Assembly: GCF_014203695.1 (NCBI RefSeq)
Contig: NZ_JACHJO010000003.1
Coordinates: 1 to 64,000, forward strand
Origin: Nocardiopsis algeriensis
GTDB taxonomy: Bacteria; Actinomycetota; Actinomycetes; Streptosporangiales; Streptosporangiaceae
DNA: 64,000 bases
Reading direction: 5' to 3'
Made by a program: the position numbers and the translations under genes. This document shows positions 34,136-42,975 of the stretch, in pieces. The notes beneath the pieces were generated by a model, which did no database searches, was not told the origin of the DNA, and saw only the letters and a list, made by a program, of their open reading frames with translations. Each line of letters opens with the position of its first letter. The first letter of the stretch is position 1.

Positions 34136-34291
34136 GCTGGGTCCTTCTCCAGGTCATCGACGGCGTGTGCGCTCACCCTATGTGCAGGAGCCGAAAGCCC
34201 CCCACAGATTTTCCACATGCGCTCTCGGACTACGCTTAACGGACAAATGAGGGACTGAGCGGGCAGTCGACACACCCGATGGGGAGCGATC

Positions 34292-36631
34292 ATGACCAAC
34301 GACGACCGGGAGGACGCCCGGCGCGGCGGGGAGGGCGGGCACGAACCGCCGTCCCGCGCGAGCGCCGGTACGTTCGGCGGCCTGCTCGACGGGCTGCCCG
34401 AGAGCGGTCGGGGAGCCCGGCCGCAGAGCGCTGCGGGCCCGTCCGCGAACCCCTTTCGGCAGGTGAGGCAGCCCGCGGCCGAACCGGCGCCGGCGTCCGC
34501 CGCGAAACCTCCCGCGGCAGAGCCTCCCGCCGCGAAGCCTCCCGCCGCGCCCACCGTGCCCGTCGCCGAGCCCCCGGCACCTGCCGCCGAGGCTCCCGCG
34601 CCCGCGCCCGAGGCCCCCGCGCCCGAGACTCCGGCACCTGCCCCTGAGGCCTCCGCGCCGGCTCCCGAGCCCTCCGCACCCGCCTCTCCGCCCCCCGCAC
34701 CCGAGACCTCCGCGGCCCCCCGGGAACCGGGCCCGCCCGGACCCGGCTCCCCGGCGGCGACGGCCGCCGGGGGAGACGCGGACCGAGGTTCCGTGACCAC
34801 CGAACCAGAACAGAGCATGCACCTACACGAAGCAGCAGCGCCCGAGTCCCAGCACATGGGCCCGCCCCAGGCACGTCCGACACCGTCCGCGGCGACGGCG
34901 CCCGGACACGCCTACGGCGACGCCGAGCGCGCCGCCGTCTACCGGGCCATCCGCGACCGGCGCGACATCGAGGCGGGCTTCCGCCCCGACCCCGTCCCCG
35001 ACGACGTGCTGACCCGCGTCCTGGAGGCGGCCCACCAGGCCCCCAGCATCGGCGGCTCCCGCCCGTGGGACTTCGTCGTCGTCGACGACCCCGGCCTGCG
35101 CGCCCGCGTCCGGGACCTCGCCGCGCGCGAGCGCGAGGAGTACACCCGGGCCCTGCCCGGCACCCGCTCCCACGCCGTCCCCGGGCTCGAGGTCGAGGCC
35201 GTCCTGGAGGCGCCCCTCAACATCGCGGTCACCGTCGACCCCGCCCGCGGTGTCCACCACGCGGCCGGACGCCACTCCAGACCGGCCTCCTACGCCTCCG
35301 CGCTCGCGGTGGAGAACCTCTGGCTGGCCGCCCGAGCCGAGGGACTCGGCGTCGGCTGGGTCGGCCTCGTGGACGAGCACGACGTCGCCCGCGCCCTCGA
35401 ACTCCCCGACCACCTGGAGGTCGTCGCCTACCTGTGCGTGGGCTACGTCGAGGAGTTCCCCGCCGAACCCGAGCCCGGGCCGGGTGTCTCGGAATGGACC
35501 CGGGGGCGCCCCCTGTCCTGGGCGGTGCACCGCGACCGCTACGGTCGCCGCGGTCTGCCGGGTCAGAAGCCCACGACCCTGCTGGAGGAGACCATCACCG
35601 CCATCGGAGCCCTGAACACCCGTGCGGTGGAGGAGGCCAGGGACCGGCAGAACCGGATGACCAAGCCGCCCGGTTCCCTCGGTGTCCTCGAGGAGGTGTC
35701 CGTCCGGCTCGCCGGGCTCGCCGGTGAGTGCCCGCCTCCCGTGCCCGAACCGGCCGCCGTCGCCGTGTTCGCCGGCGATCACGGCGTCCACGCCCAAGGG
35801 GTGAGCTCCTGGCCGCAGGAGGTCACCGGGCAGATGGTGCACAACTTCCTCCGGGGCGGAGCCGTCGTCAACGCCTTCGCGGCCCAGGTGGGGGCCGAGG
35901 TCACCGTCGTCGACGTCGGCGTCGCGGCCGACCTGCCGCGCGCCCCCGGGCTGCTGCCGCGCAAGGTCGCGCGCGGCACCGCGGACTTCACCCAGGGCCC
36001 CGCCATGACCCGCGAGCAGGCCATGCAGGCCCTCGAGAGCGGCATCGAGATCGCCCGCGACCTGGTCGCCGCCGGAAACCGCTGCCTCATCACCGGTGAC
36101 ATGGGCATCGCCAACACCACCCCCTCCGCCGCCCTGGTCTGCGCCTACACCGGCGCCGACCCGGAGCGGGCCACCGGCAGGGGAACCGGGGCCGACGACA
36201 CCGTGTACAAGCACAAGATCGAGGTCGTGCGGCGCGCCCTGGCCGCCAACCCGGTCGACGCCGGTGACCCGATCGGCACGCTCGCCGCGCTGGGCGGGCT
36301 GGAGCACGCCGCCCTGGCCGGCTTCGTCCTCGGGGGCGCGGCGCTGCGGGTGCCCGTCCTGCTCGACGGCGTCATCGCCGGTTCGGCCGCCCTGGCCGCC
36401 GCGGCCATCTCCCCGGAGTCGGTGAGCGCATTCTTCGCCGGGCACCGCTCCAGCGAGCCCGGACACGGCCTGATCCTGGAGCACCTGGGCCTGCGCCCGC
36501 TGGTGGACCTGGAGATGCGCCTGGGCGAGGGGTCCGGCGCCCTGCTGGCCCTGCCCCTGCTCCAGAGCGCGGCCCGCGTCCTGCGCGACGTCGCCACCTT
36601 CGACGACGCCGGGGTCTCCACCGCCCCGTGA
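34292..36631 (+). CDS. cobT: BluB-CobT fusion: 5,6-dimethylbenzimidazole synthase and its phosphoribosyltransferase
   Basis: The product is 779 residues from ATG 34292, with GGGGAG upstream. Residues 1-205 are a Pro/Ala/Glu-rich disordered region. Residues ~210-410 are a BluB flavin oxidase (AVYRAIRDRRDIEAGFRPDPVP, APSIGGSRPWDFVVV, ASALAVENLWLAARAEGLGVGWV), which breaks down FMNH2 to DMB. Residues ~429-779 are CobT (NRMTKPPGSLGVLEEV, FAGDHGVHAQGVSSWPQEVT, GDMGIANTTPSAAL, DLEMRLGEGSGALLA with the catalytic Glu), which links DMB to nicotinate mononucleotide. The fusion would pass DMB directly to the next step of the lower cobalamin ligand pathway. The SUMT gene downstream supports the cobalamin context. 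Confidence 0.92.
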   Translation: MTNDDREDARRGGEGGHEPPSRASAGTFGGLLDGLPESGRGARPQSAAGPSANPFRQVRQPAAEPAPASAAKPPAAEPPAAKPPAAPTVPVAEPPAPAAEAPAPAPEAPAPETPAPAPEASAPAPEPSAPASPPPAPETSAAPREPGPPGPGSPAATAAGGDADRGSVTTEPEQSMHLHEAAAPESQHMGPPQARPTPSAATAPGHAYGDAERAAVYRAIRDRRDIEAGFRPDPVPDDVLTRVLEAAHQAPSIGGSRPWDFVVVDDPGLRARVRDLAAREREEYTRALPGTRSHAVPGLEVEAVLEAPLNIAVTVDPARGVHHAAGRHSRPASYASALAVENLWLAARAEGLGVGWVGLVDEHDVARALELPDHLEVVAYLCVGYVEEFPAEPEPGPGVSEWTRGRPLSWAVHRDRYGRRGLPGQKPTTLLEETITAIGALNTRAVEEARDRQNRMTKPPGSLGVLEEVSVRLAGLAGECPPPVPEPAAVAVFAGDHGVHAQGVSSWPQEVTGQMVHNFLRGGAVVNAFAAQVGAEVTVVDVGVAADLPRAPGLLPRKVARGTADFTQGPAMTREQAMQALESGIEIARDLVAAGNRCLITGDMGIANTTPSAALVCAYTGADPERATGRGTGADDTVYKHKIEVVRRALAANPVDAGDPIGTLAALGGLEHAALAGFVLGGAALRVPVLLDGVIAGSAALAAAAISPESVSAFFAGHRSSEPGHGLILEHLGLRPLVDLEMRLGEGSGALLALPLLQSAARVLRDVATFDDAGVSTAP

Positions 36632-36640
36632 CGCGGAGGC

Positions 36641-36669
36641 CGCCCGCACCCGGATCGGCGGTGCGGGCG
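36641..36669 (+). terminator. Terminator after bluB-cobT
   Basis: CGCCCGCACC pairs with GGTGCGGGCG around a 9-nt loop, 10 bp past the stop codon. A C/T-rich stretch with TTTTTT follows 20 bp later. Confidence 0.65.
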
Positions 36670-36701
36670 GCCCTCCATCCGGCGCACCCCCCTTTTTTAC
36701 G

Positions 36702-36719
36702 AGCACGTAACAACGTGCT
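36702..36719. promoter_or_regulatory. Inverted repeat AGCACGT-N4-ACGTGCT upstream of the SUMT gene
   Basis: A perfect 7+7 bp inverted repeat lies 102 bp ahead of ATG 36821, in an AT-rich patch that also holds TTTTTTAC. It is a likely operator or promoter element. No cobalamin riboswitch motif is seen. Confidence 0.4.
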
Positions 36720-36820
36720 GACAAGGTACGTTGAAGCAATCACTGGTGAATCTCCCCTCCCCTCGGGATCCCGCCGCCGCTGCCGGGGACCGGAACGGAC
36801 GACCGGAAAGGGCGCGTCCC

Positions 36821-38098
36821 ATGACCTATATGCTCGGTCTGCGCATGGAAGGCCGCGACGTCCTCGTCGCCGGCGGGGGCAGGGTCGCCCAGCGCCGGAT
36901 CCCCGTGCTCCTGGAAGCGGGTGCGCGGGTCACCCTCGTCGCCCCCGACGTGTCCGCAGCGCTGGAGGACCTCGCCGACGGCGGCCGCATCACCTGGCTC
37001 CGGCGCACCTACGAGCCCGGTGACGTCGCCGGGCCCGCTGCTCCCCCCTACTGGCTGGTCCACGCGGCCACCGACGACCCCGTGGTCAACGCCGCCGTCG
37101 CCGAGGAGGCCGAGGGCGCCCGCATCTGGTGCGTGCGCGCCGACGACCGGCACGCCTCCACTGCCTGGACGCCCGCCTCCGGGAGCGCGAACGGCGTCAC
37201 CGTCGGGGTCGTGGCCTCCGGGGACCCCCGTCGCTCGGCGGGTCTGCGCGACGCCGTCGTCGGCGGCCTGGCCGACGGAACCCTCGACGTCCGCCGGGGC
37301 CGCGAGCGGTTCGCCGGAGTGGCGCTGGTCGGCGGCGGCCCCGGCGACCCCGGCCTCATCACCGTCCGCGGCCGGCAGCTCCTCTCCCAGGCCGACGTCG
37401 TGGTCGTCGACCGGCTCGCCCCGACCTCGCTCCTGGACGGGCTGCCCGCCGACGTCGAGATCGTCGACGCCGCGAAGGTCCCCTACGGGCGCTCCATGGC
37501 GCAGGAGGAGATCAACCGGATCCTCGTCGACCGGGCGAGGCAGGGGAAGTTCGTCGTCCGCCTCAAAGGGGGCGACCCCTTCCTGTTCGGGCGCGGCGGC
37601 GAGGAGGCGGCCGCCTGCGCCGCCGCCGGAGTCCCCGTCACCGTGGTGCCCGGCGTGACCAGCGCGCTCGCGGCGCCGGCGGCCGCGGGCATCCCCGCCA
37701 CCCACCGCGGCGTGGCCCAGGACCTGCACGTCGTCTCCGCCCACGTCCCCCCGGGCGACCCCCGCTCGACCGTCGACTGGGAGGCACTGGCCCGGTCCGG
37801 CGGAACCGTCGTCGTACTCATGGGCACGGAGAGCCTGGCCGCCGTGGCCGACTTCCTGGCGACCCGCGGACGGGACGCCGACACTCCCGCCGCGGTGGTT
37901 CAAGACGCAACACTGCCCTCACAGAGGGTTCTGACAGGTACGCTGGCGACCATCGCGCACGCGGCCAGGTCGGCCGGTGTCCGGTCACCGGCTGTGGTGA
38001 TCATCGGAGATGTGGTCACAACAGCCCGGGAACTTGAGATACTGCACACAGGTAACCAGTTCGTATCCAGACTGGCGACCGGGCGCGATCTCCAGTAG
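36821..38098 (+). CDS. cobA: Siroheme synthase-type fusion: precorrin-2 dehydrogenase plus uroporphyrinogen-III methyltransferase
   Basis: The product is 425 residues from ATG 36821, with GGAAAGGG upstream. Residues 1-150 form the NAD-binding precorrin-2 dehydrogenase part (MEGRDVLVAGGGRVAQRRIPVLLEAGARVTLVAP). The SUMT part starts near residue 165 with VALVGGGPGDPGLITVRGRQLLSQADVVVVDRL and contains VRLKGGDPFLFGRGGEEAAAC and VPGVTSALAAPAAAGIP. It makes precorrin-2 from uroporphyrinogen III and oxidises it to sirohydrochlorin, feeding siroheme and possibly cobalamin. The chelatase segment between the domains looks shorter than in E. coli CysG (457 residues). It stands next to bluB-cobT. Confidence 0.9.
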   Translation: MTYMLGLRMEGRDVLVAGGGRVAQRRIPVLLEAGARVTLVAPDVSAALEDLADGGRITWLRRTYEPGDVAGPAAPPYWLVHAATDDPVVNAAVAEEAEGARIWCVRADDRHASTAWTPASGSANGVTVGVVASGDPRRSAGLRDAVVGGLADGTLDVRRGRERFAGVALVGGGPGDPGLITVRGRQLLSQADVVVVDRLAPTSLLDGLPADVEIVDAAKVPYGRSMAQEEINRILVDRARQGKFVVRLKGGDPFLFGRGGEEAAACAAAGVPVTVVPGVTSALAAPAAAGIPATHRGVAQDLHVVSAHVPPGDPRSTVDWEALARSGGTVVVLMGTESLAAVADFLATRGRDADTPAAVVQDATLPSQRVLTGTLATIAHAARSAGVRSPAVVIIGDVVTTARELEILHTGNQFVSRLATGRDLQ

Positions 38099-38168
38099 TA
38101 CCCCGTCGACGGCGTGTACCGCTCGTTCCGGCGGGAACGTCAGCAGCGATGAGGAGGGCACACCGATC

Positions 38169-40061
38169 ATGACCCGGCCGTCGGCCGCTCCGGACACCTC
38201 CGGATCCGGTCCCACCGGCCGGTTCGGTACCGGACCGGCCGCCACCTCGGACCAGCATTCCCACGCCTCCGCACCCGGACCGGGTGAGGACCCCAGGGCC
38301 ATAGCCCAGGCCCGCCGGGGGCCCACCGTCCCGGTTCCCGCCGGACCGGCCAAGCACCGTGCCCCCGCCCCGGAGGACGGCCGCTTCGAACAGATCCTGG
38401 AGACGCTGCGCAGACAGATCCGCGACCTGGAGTTCGCCGAAGGGCTGCCCGGGTCGGAGGAGGGGCGCGTCCTCCAGGCCGACGTGCTCGCCCAGCTCAC
38501 CGACTACGTCCTGCCCCGGGTCCGCCGCCCCGACATCCCGCTGCTCATCGCGGTCGCCGGTTCCACCGGGGCAGGCAAGTCCACGCTGGTCAACAGCCTG
38601 GTGGGGGAGCAGGTCACCACCACCGGCGTACGCCGGCCCACCACCAACAGCCCGGTCCTGGCGTGCAACCCCGCCGACGTCGACTGGTTCGGCGAGGCGT
38701 CCTTCATCCCGTCGCTGCCGCGCGTGCGGCAGCAGGGCCTGGCCATGCCGGGCAAGGACGGCATGCTCGTCCTCGCCGCGACGGAGGCCATGCCGCCGGG
38801 GGTGGCGCTCCTCGACACGCCCGACGTCGACTCGGCCGTCGCGGCCCACCACGAGTTCGCGGCCAAGTTCCTCGACGCCGCCGACCTGTGGGTCTTCGTC
38901 ACCACCAGCACCCGCTACGCCGACGCACGGGTGTGGGAGTTCCTCCAGGTCGCCCGGGACCGCGACACCTCTCTCTCGGTCGTGCTCTCCCGCGTTCCCC
39001 GCAAGGGCCGCCGCCAGCTGCTCGACCACTTCGGCGCGATGCTGGAGGCCAACGGCCTGGGCGGCGCGACGCGGTTCGCGATCCCCGAGACCGATCAGAT
39101 CCAGGGCGAGCGCTTCACCTCCAACGTCGCCGACCACATCCGCGAGTTCCTGGCGGACGTGGCGGGGGAGGCCGAGCAGCGCGACCGGGTCTCCCGGCGC
39201 ACCTTCATCGGCGTCATCGACAGCTTCCGCACGCGCATTCCCGAACTGGCCCGCCAGGTCGAGGCGCAGATCGAGGCCGGCCGCGCGCTCGGCAGCGCCG
39301 TCGACGACGCCTACGCCACCGCCCGCCGGCGCATCGACACGGGCCTGGGCGACGGCTCCCTCCTGCGGGGGCCGCTGCTGGCCCGCTGGCAGGAGGTCGC
39401 CGCCAGCGGTGAGCTGGCCCGCAGCCTGCGCGGCAAGCGCGCCCGCAGGAGCGGCCGCGCCGAGCAGGCCGAACGGGGCCAGCGCGTCGCCGCGCTGGAG
39501 GACGCGGTCCGCGACGCCCTGGAGGCCCTGGTGGTCTCCGCCTGCGAGCACGCCTCCGAGGAGATCGAGGGCCGCTGGCGCGAGGTGCCCGGCGGCCAGG
39601 CGATGGCCTCCCGGGCGCTCAACCAGCCCGGCACCGGGCTCCTGGCGCAGCAGACCCGCCAGGAGATCGCCGAATGGCAGCGCGAGATCGCCGAGATGAC
39701 GACCGCCAGCGGCGCGACCAAGCGCTCCGTGGCCAGGTTCGTCACCTTCGACCCCGACATCGTCACCCTGATCCTGATCATCGACCTGCTCGGCTACGAG
39801 CAGTCCCACTCCGGAGGCGGCGCACACGCGGCGGACACCTCCGGGACATCTCCGCAGCGCCTGCTCAAGGGGCTGTTCGGGGCCCAGTCGCTCCGCAGCA
39901 TCGGCGCGACGGCGCGGGACAACCTGCGCCGCCGCGTCCTCGGACTGCTCCAGCGGGAGCGCGTTCCCTTCGACAGCGCCTTGGCGTCGGCCGGCATCCC
40001 CTCCGAGGACACCGCCGTACAGCTCTACCAGGCCACGTACAACCTTGAGATAGCACGATGA
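38169..40061 (+). CDS. Dynamin-like GTPase, first of a pair
   Basis: The product is 630 residues from ATG 38169, with GAGGAGG 12 nt upstream. After a disordered N-terminus (about 75 residues) comes the GTPase domain: P-loop GSTGAGKST near residue 138, a switch threonine in RRPTTNSPV, and the G3 motif LLDTPDVDS. Helical regions follow with long charged stretches (RQVEAQIEAGRALGSAVDDAYATARRRID). Together with the next gene it resembles the DynA/DynB pair that stabilises sporulation septa in Streptomyces; that parallel is inferred from the gene pair and domain order. The end overlaps the next start (ATGA). Confidence 0.8.
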   Translation: MTRPSAAPDTSGSGPTGRFGTGPAATSDQHSHASAPGPGEDPRAIAQARRGPTVPVPAGPAKHRAPAPEDGRFEQILETLRRQIRDLEFAEGLPGSEEGRVLQADVLAQLTDYVLPRVRRPDIPLLIAVAGSTGAGKSTLVNSLVGEQVTTTGVRRPTTNSPVLACNPADVDWFGEASFIPSLPRVRQQGLAMPGKDGMLVLAATEAMPPGVALLDTPDVDSAVAAHHEFAAKFLDAADLWVFVTTSTRYADARVWEFLQVARDRDTSLSVVLSRVPRKGRRQLLDHFGAMLEANGLGGATRFAIPETDQIQGERFTSNVADHIREFLADVAGEAEQRDRVSRRTFIGVIDSFRTRIPELARQVEAQIEAGRALGSAVDDAYATARRRIDTGLGDGSLLRGPLLARWQEVAASGELARSLRGKRARRSGRAEQAERGQRVAALEDAVRDALEALVVSACEHASEEIEGRWREVPGGQAMASRALNQPGTGLLAQQTRQEIAEWQREIAEMTTASGATKRSVARFVTFDPDIVTLILIIDLLGYEQSHSGGGAHAADTSGTSPQRLLKGLFGAQSLRSIGATARDNLRRRVLGLLQRERVPFDSALASAGIPSEDTAVQLYQATYNLEIAR

Positions 40062-42451
40062 CGACTTCCAGGCATCCCGAGCATGCGCACGTGGACCCCG
40101 AAGCGGCCGAGTCCGAGGAGGCGCGTCGGGACGGACCGACCGCCTCCGGGACGGGCCCGTGGCGGGGCTACACCATGCCGGTTCCCGAACATCCGGAGCA
40201 CGCGCACGTCGGCGAGGGTTCCGAGGAGCCCTCCTACGACGGGATCGCGGGCTACCCCTCCGGCGCTCCCAAGGAGCGTCCCGACGAGGGCGGTGCGCAG
40301 GACCCCGCCGCCGTCCAGCCCCAGAAGCAGTCGGGCAGACACGCGCGGCCCCCGGCCGAGGCCGGCCGTGAACGGCGCGCGCCCCGCGAGGAGGAGGACC
40401 CCGACGGCCTCGCCGGCTGGGTCGGCAGTCTCGCCGAGGCCGCCGACGACACCCGGATCGCCGGACGTACCAGCGGCACCTTCGCGACCGTTCCGCCGGC
40501 GGCGCGCGGAGCGGAGGGCGAACGCCCTCCGGCCCGCCCCGAACCGCAGGAGGGGCAGGTCGAGGAAACCCGGGCGGCGGAGGACACGGCCGCGGGGCCG
40601 GAGACAGCGGTCGGTCCCGACGCTCCGACCCGGCCCGGTGCCTCCGCGCGGGTGCCCGGTCCCGGCCCGGACGAGGCCTCCGAGGCCGAGGACGACGCGT
40701 CCGCCCCCCTGCCCCGGCGGGTTCCCGGCCCCTCTGCGGTCTCCGGGGCCTTCCGGGCCGTGGGGCCGAACACCTCGGCGGACGAGGACGAGGACGAGTA
40801 CCGGCCGACCACGCACGACCGCTGGGAGCACACCAGCAGTACCACCCGGGCCGAACTCATCGAGCGGCTCGACGCGCTCTCCACCCTCGTCGAGATCGGC
40901 CGCTCCGACCTGCCCCAGGACCTCACCGAACGGGCCGGAAAGCTGCTCGACCACGCGGGTGCGCGCCTCCGCCTGTCCGCCGAGCACACCGTCGTCGCCC
41001 TCGCCGGCGGAACCGGCAGCGGAAAGTCCTCCCTGTTCAACGCGCTGTGCGGGCTGGAGCTGTCCCAGACGGGGATCACCCGGCCCACCACCTCCAAGGC
41101 GCACGCCTGCGTGTGGGGACACGAGGGTGCCGACGCACTCCTGAGCTGGTTGGGTGTTCCCACCCGCTACCGCCACTCGCGCACCAGTGTCCTGGACTCG
41201 GGGGACTCCCCGCTCACCGGTCTGGTCCTGCTCGACCTGCCCGACCACGACTCGGTGCGCAGCATGCACACGGCGGAGGCCGACCGGCTCATCGGCTCGG
41301 TCGACCTGCTCGTGTGGGTGCTCGACCCGCAGAAGTACGCCGACGCGGCGGTCCACCACCGCTACCTGGCCAAGATGGCCGGGCACGGTGCGGTCACCGT
41401 CGCCGTCCTCAACCAGGTCGACAGGGTGGAGCCGGACGAGCTCAAGGAACTCCTCACCGACCTGCGGCGCCTGCTGGAGACGGAGTCGGGGGTGCACCCG
41501 CGGGTCCTGACCACCTCCACCGTGACCGACCACGGCATCCGGGACCTGCGCGAGTTCCTGGCCGAGGCCGTGGGAGAGCGCCGGGCACAGGTCGACCGCC
41601 TGGTCGCGGACCTGGACCAGATCGTGGAGCCCTTCGCCGAGTTCCACGGCAAGGAGGTCCCGGCGGTCGTGCCCGAGGAGGTGCACGGCCGCGTCCAGGA
41701 GGGCCTGGCCGAGGCGGCCGGGGTCGACGCGGTCGCCGACGGGGTCGAGGCGGGAGACGTGCGGCGCGGCCGGCGCCAGGTCGGTTGGCCGGTCCTTCGT
41801 GCGGTGGCCAAGCTGCGCAAGGACCCGCTCGCGGCCGTGCAGCTCGACTTCCTGCGCAAGGACGGCGAACACGCGGTCGGCGGCCCCGTCGACGCGCACG
41901 AGGCAGAGCTGGAGAAGGTCCTGGGGGAGGTCGCCGACACGGTCTCCGAGGAGATGCCCGACATGTGGCGGCGCCGGATGCGGGCCGCCGCGCGCACGGG
42001 TGTGCCCGAACTGCCGGCGGAACTGGGGGAGGCCGTCTCCTCCGCGGTGGGCGATGCCCGCGAGACCCCGTCCTGGTGGGGCGTTGCCAGGTCCGCCCAG
42101 TACGCGCTGGCGGCGACGGCCGGGGCGGGACTGCTGTGGGCGGTCGTGGCGCTGGTGAGCTGGATCGGCGGTGGCATCACCGGGCTGGAGCTGTTCGACG
42201 ACCCGGTGTTCCTCGCCTACGCCTCCGCGCTGGTCGTGGCGGCGCTGCTGGCGGGCTGGCTGACCGGTGTGGGCTGCGGAAACCTCGTGGAGGTGGCGGC
42301 GGTGCAGCGCCGGGAGGAGGTGGAGCGCGCCGCCGAGAAGCGGATCAGGGAGATCGCGGCGCAGCGGGTGGTGCAGCCGATGGAGGCCGAACTGGCGCGC
42401 TACCAGGAGTTCCGTGCCTCCTACGAGGTGGCGAGGGGGATCGGCGGCTGA
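40058..42451 (+). CDS. Dynamin-like GTPase with C-terminal membrane helices, second of a pair
   Basis: The product is 797 residues from ATG 40058. Residues 1-260 are disordered and rich in Glu, Pro and Ala. The GTPase domain has P-loop GGTGSGKSS near residue 311, TRPTTSKAHA as switch I and LLDLPDHDS as G3, then LNQVDRVEPDELKELL. Two hydrophobic helices (ALAATAGAGLLWAVVALVSWIGG and PVFLAYASALVVAALLAGWLTGVG, about 680-745) anchor it to the membrane, followed by a short charged tail. The pair arrangement, one soluble and one membrane-bound, fits a heteromeric membrane-remodelling machine. A strong terminator follows. Confidence 0.8.
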   Translation: MTTSRHPEHAHVDPEAAESEEARRDGPTASGTGPWRGYTMPVPEHPEHAHVGEGSEEPSYDGIAGYPSGAPKERPDEGGAQDPAAVQPQKQSGRHARPPAEAGRERRAPREEEDPDGLAGWVGSLAEAADDTRIAGRTSGTFATVPPAARGAEGERPPARPEPQEGQVEETRAAEDTAAGPETAVGPDAPTRPGASARVPGPGPDEASEAEDDASAPLPRRVPGPSAVSGAFRAVGPNTSADEDEDEYRPTTHDRWEHTSSTTRAELIERLDALSTLVEIGRSDLPQDLTERAGKLLDHAGARLRLSAEHTVVALAGGTGSGKSSLFNALCGLELSQTGITRPTTSKAHACVWGHEGADALLSWLGVPTRYRHSRTSVLDSGDSPLTGLVLLDLPDHDSVRSMHTAEADRLIGSVDLLVWVLDPQKYADAAVHHRYLAKMAGHGAVTVAVLNQVDRVEPDELKELLTDLRRLLETESGVHPRVLTTSTVTDHGIRDLREFLAEAVGERRAQVDRLVADLDQIVEPFAEFHGKEVPAVVPEEVHGRVQEGLAEAAGVDAVADGVEAGDVRRGRRQVGWPVLRAVAKLRKDPLAAVQLDFLRKDGEHAVGGPVDAHEAELEKVLGEVADTVSEEMPDMWRRRMRAAARTGVPELPAELGEAVSSAVGDARETPSWWGVARSAQYALAATAGAGLLWAVVALVSWIGGGITGLELFDDPVFLAYASALVVAALLAGWLTGVGCGNLVEVAAVQRREEVERAAEKRIREIAAQRVVQPMEAELARYQEFRASYEVARGIGG

Positions 42452-42471
42452 TCCGAGGGCCGGACCCAGGG

Positions 42472-42511
42472 GCCCGGGGGCGGACGGTGTGGATGCCGTC
42501 CGCCCCCGGGC
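42472..42511 (+). terminator. Very strong hairpin after the GTPase operon
   Basis: GCCCGGGGGCGGACGG pairs perfectly with CCGTCCGCCCCCGGGC (16 bp) around an 8-nt loop, 20 bp past the stop codon. Confidence 0.85.
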
Positions 42512-42975
42512 GTCTCATGTGGACAGCGGATCTCAGATCCAAGTGGCGCCAGAGGTGACCATGTGTACTCCTTCTGTCGAGTGCCGACGGGGTGCGGCGA
42601 TCGGAGTTGCCAAATGTTCGACGCTCCGTGCCTGAGTGGCTACCGCCGTACCCCAGAGCAGAATGCCCTAGAACTTCCCTCTCGCCAACCCCTTCGGGGA
42701 ACTTGGTCCCCCCGAAAAGGTCCATCGCTTGCGATTCTCACACAATAAGCAATTAGTCTATTACCCAACGTAATGTAAAGTGTGGGAGTGTCCGCTCGTG
42801 TCCCGCCTCTGCTCCTCCGCGGACACCCGACGAGAAGCCGAGACCCGGAGGGGCAGCAGAGGAACGCCGGGCGAGAAAGACCCGTCGAAGGAAGAACCGT
42901 GAAGGGGTGGCGACCCATCAGAAGCGGTGTGAGGGACGGATGGCAGAGGGTGACAGCGGAGAGGAGGACGGAACC
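42512..42975. other. Regulatory gap before the GGDEF gene
   Basis: No gene is seen in this stretch. The segment 42735-42785 is markedly AT-rich for this genome (CACACAATAAGCAATTAG and on), likely the GGDEF promoter. A small hairpin TTCGGGG/CCCCGAA lies at 42693-42716. Short open frames here have no ribosome sites. Confidence 0.45.

Noticed and set aside
34136-34291. Possible cobalamin riboswitch ahead of the BluB-CobT gene
   Set aside because: The gap is too short and no B12-box-like sequence or multi-stem pattern can be found.
34470-34740. Repeated GCGCCCGCGCCCGAGGC-like units as a minisatellite
   Set aside because: The repeats encode a Pro/Ala/Glu-rich disordered segment within the BluB-CobT frame; they are irregular and need no separate explanation.
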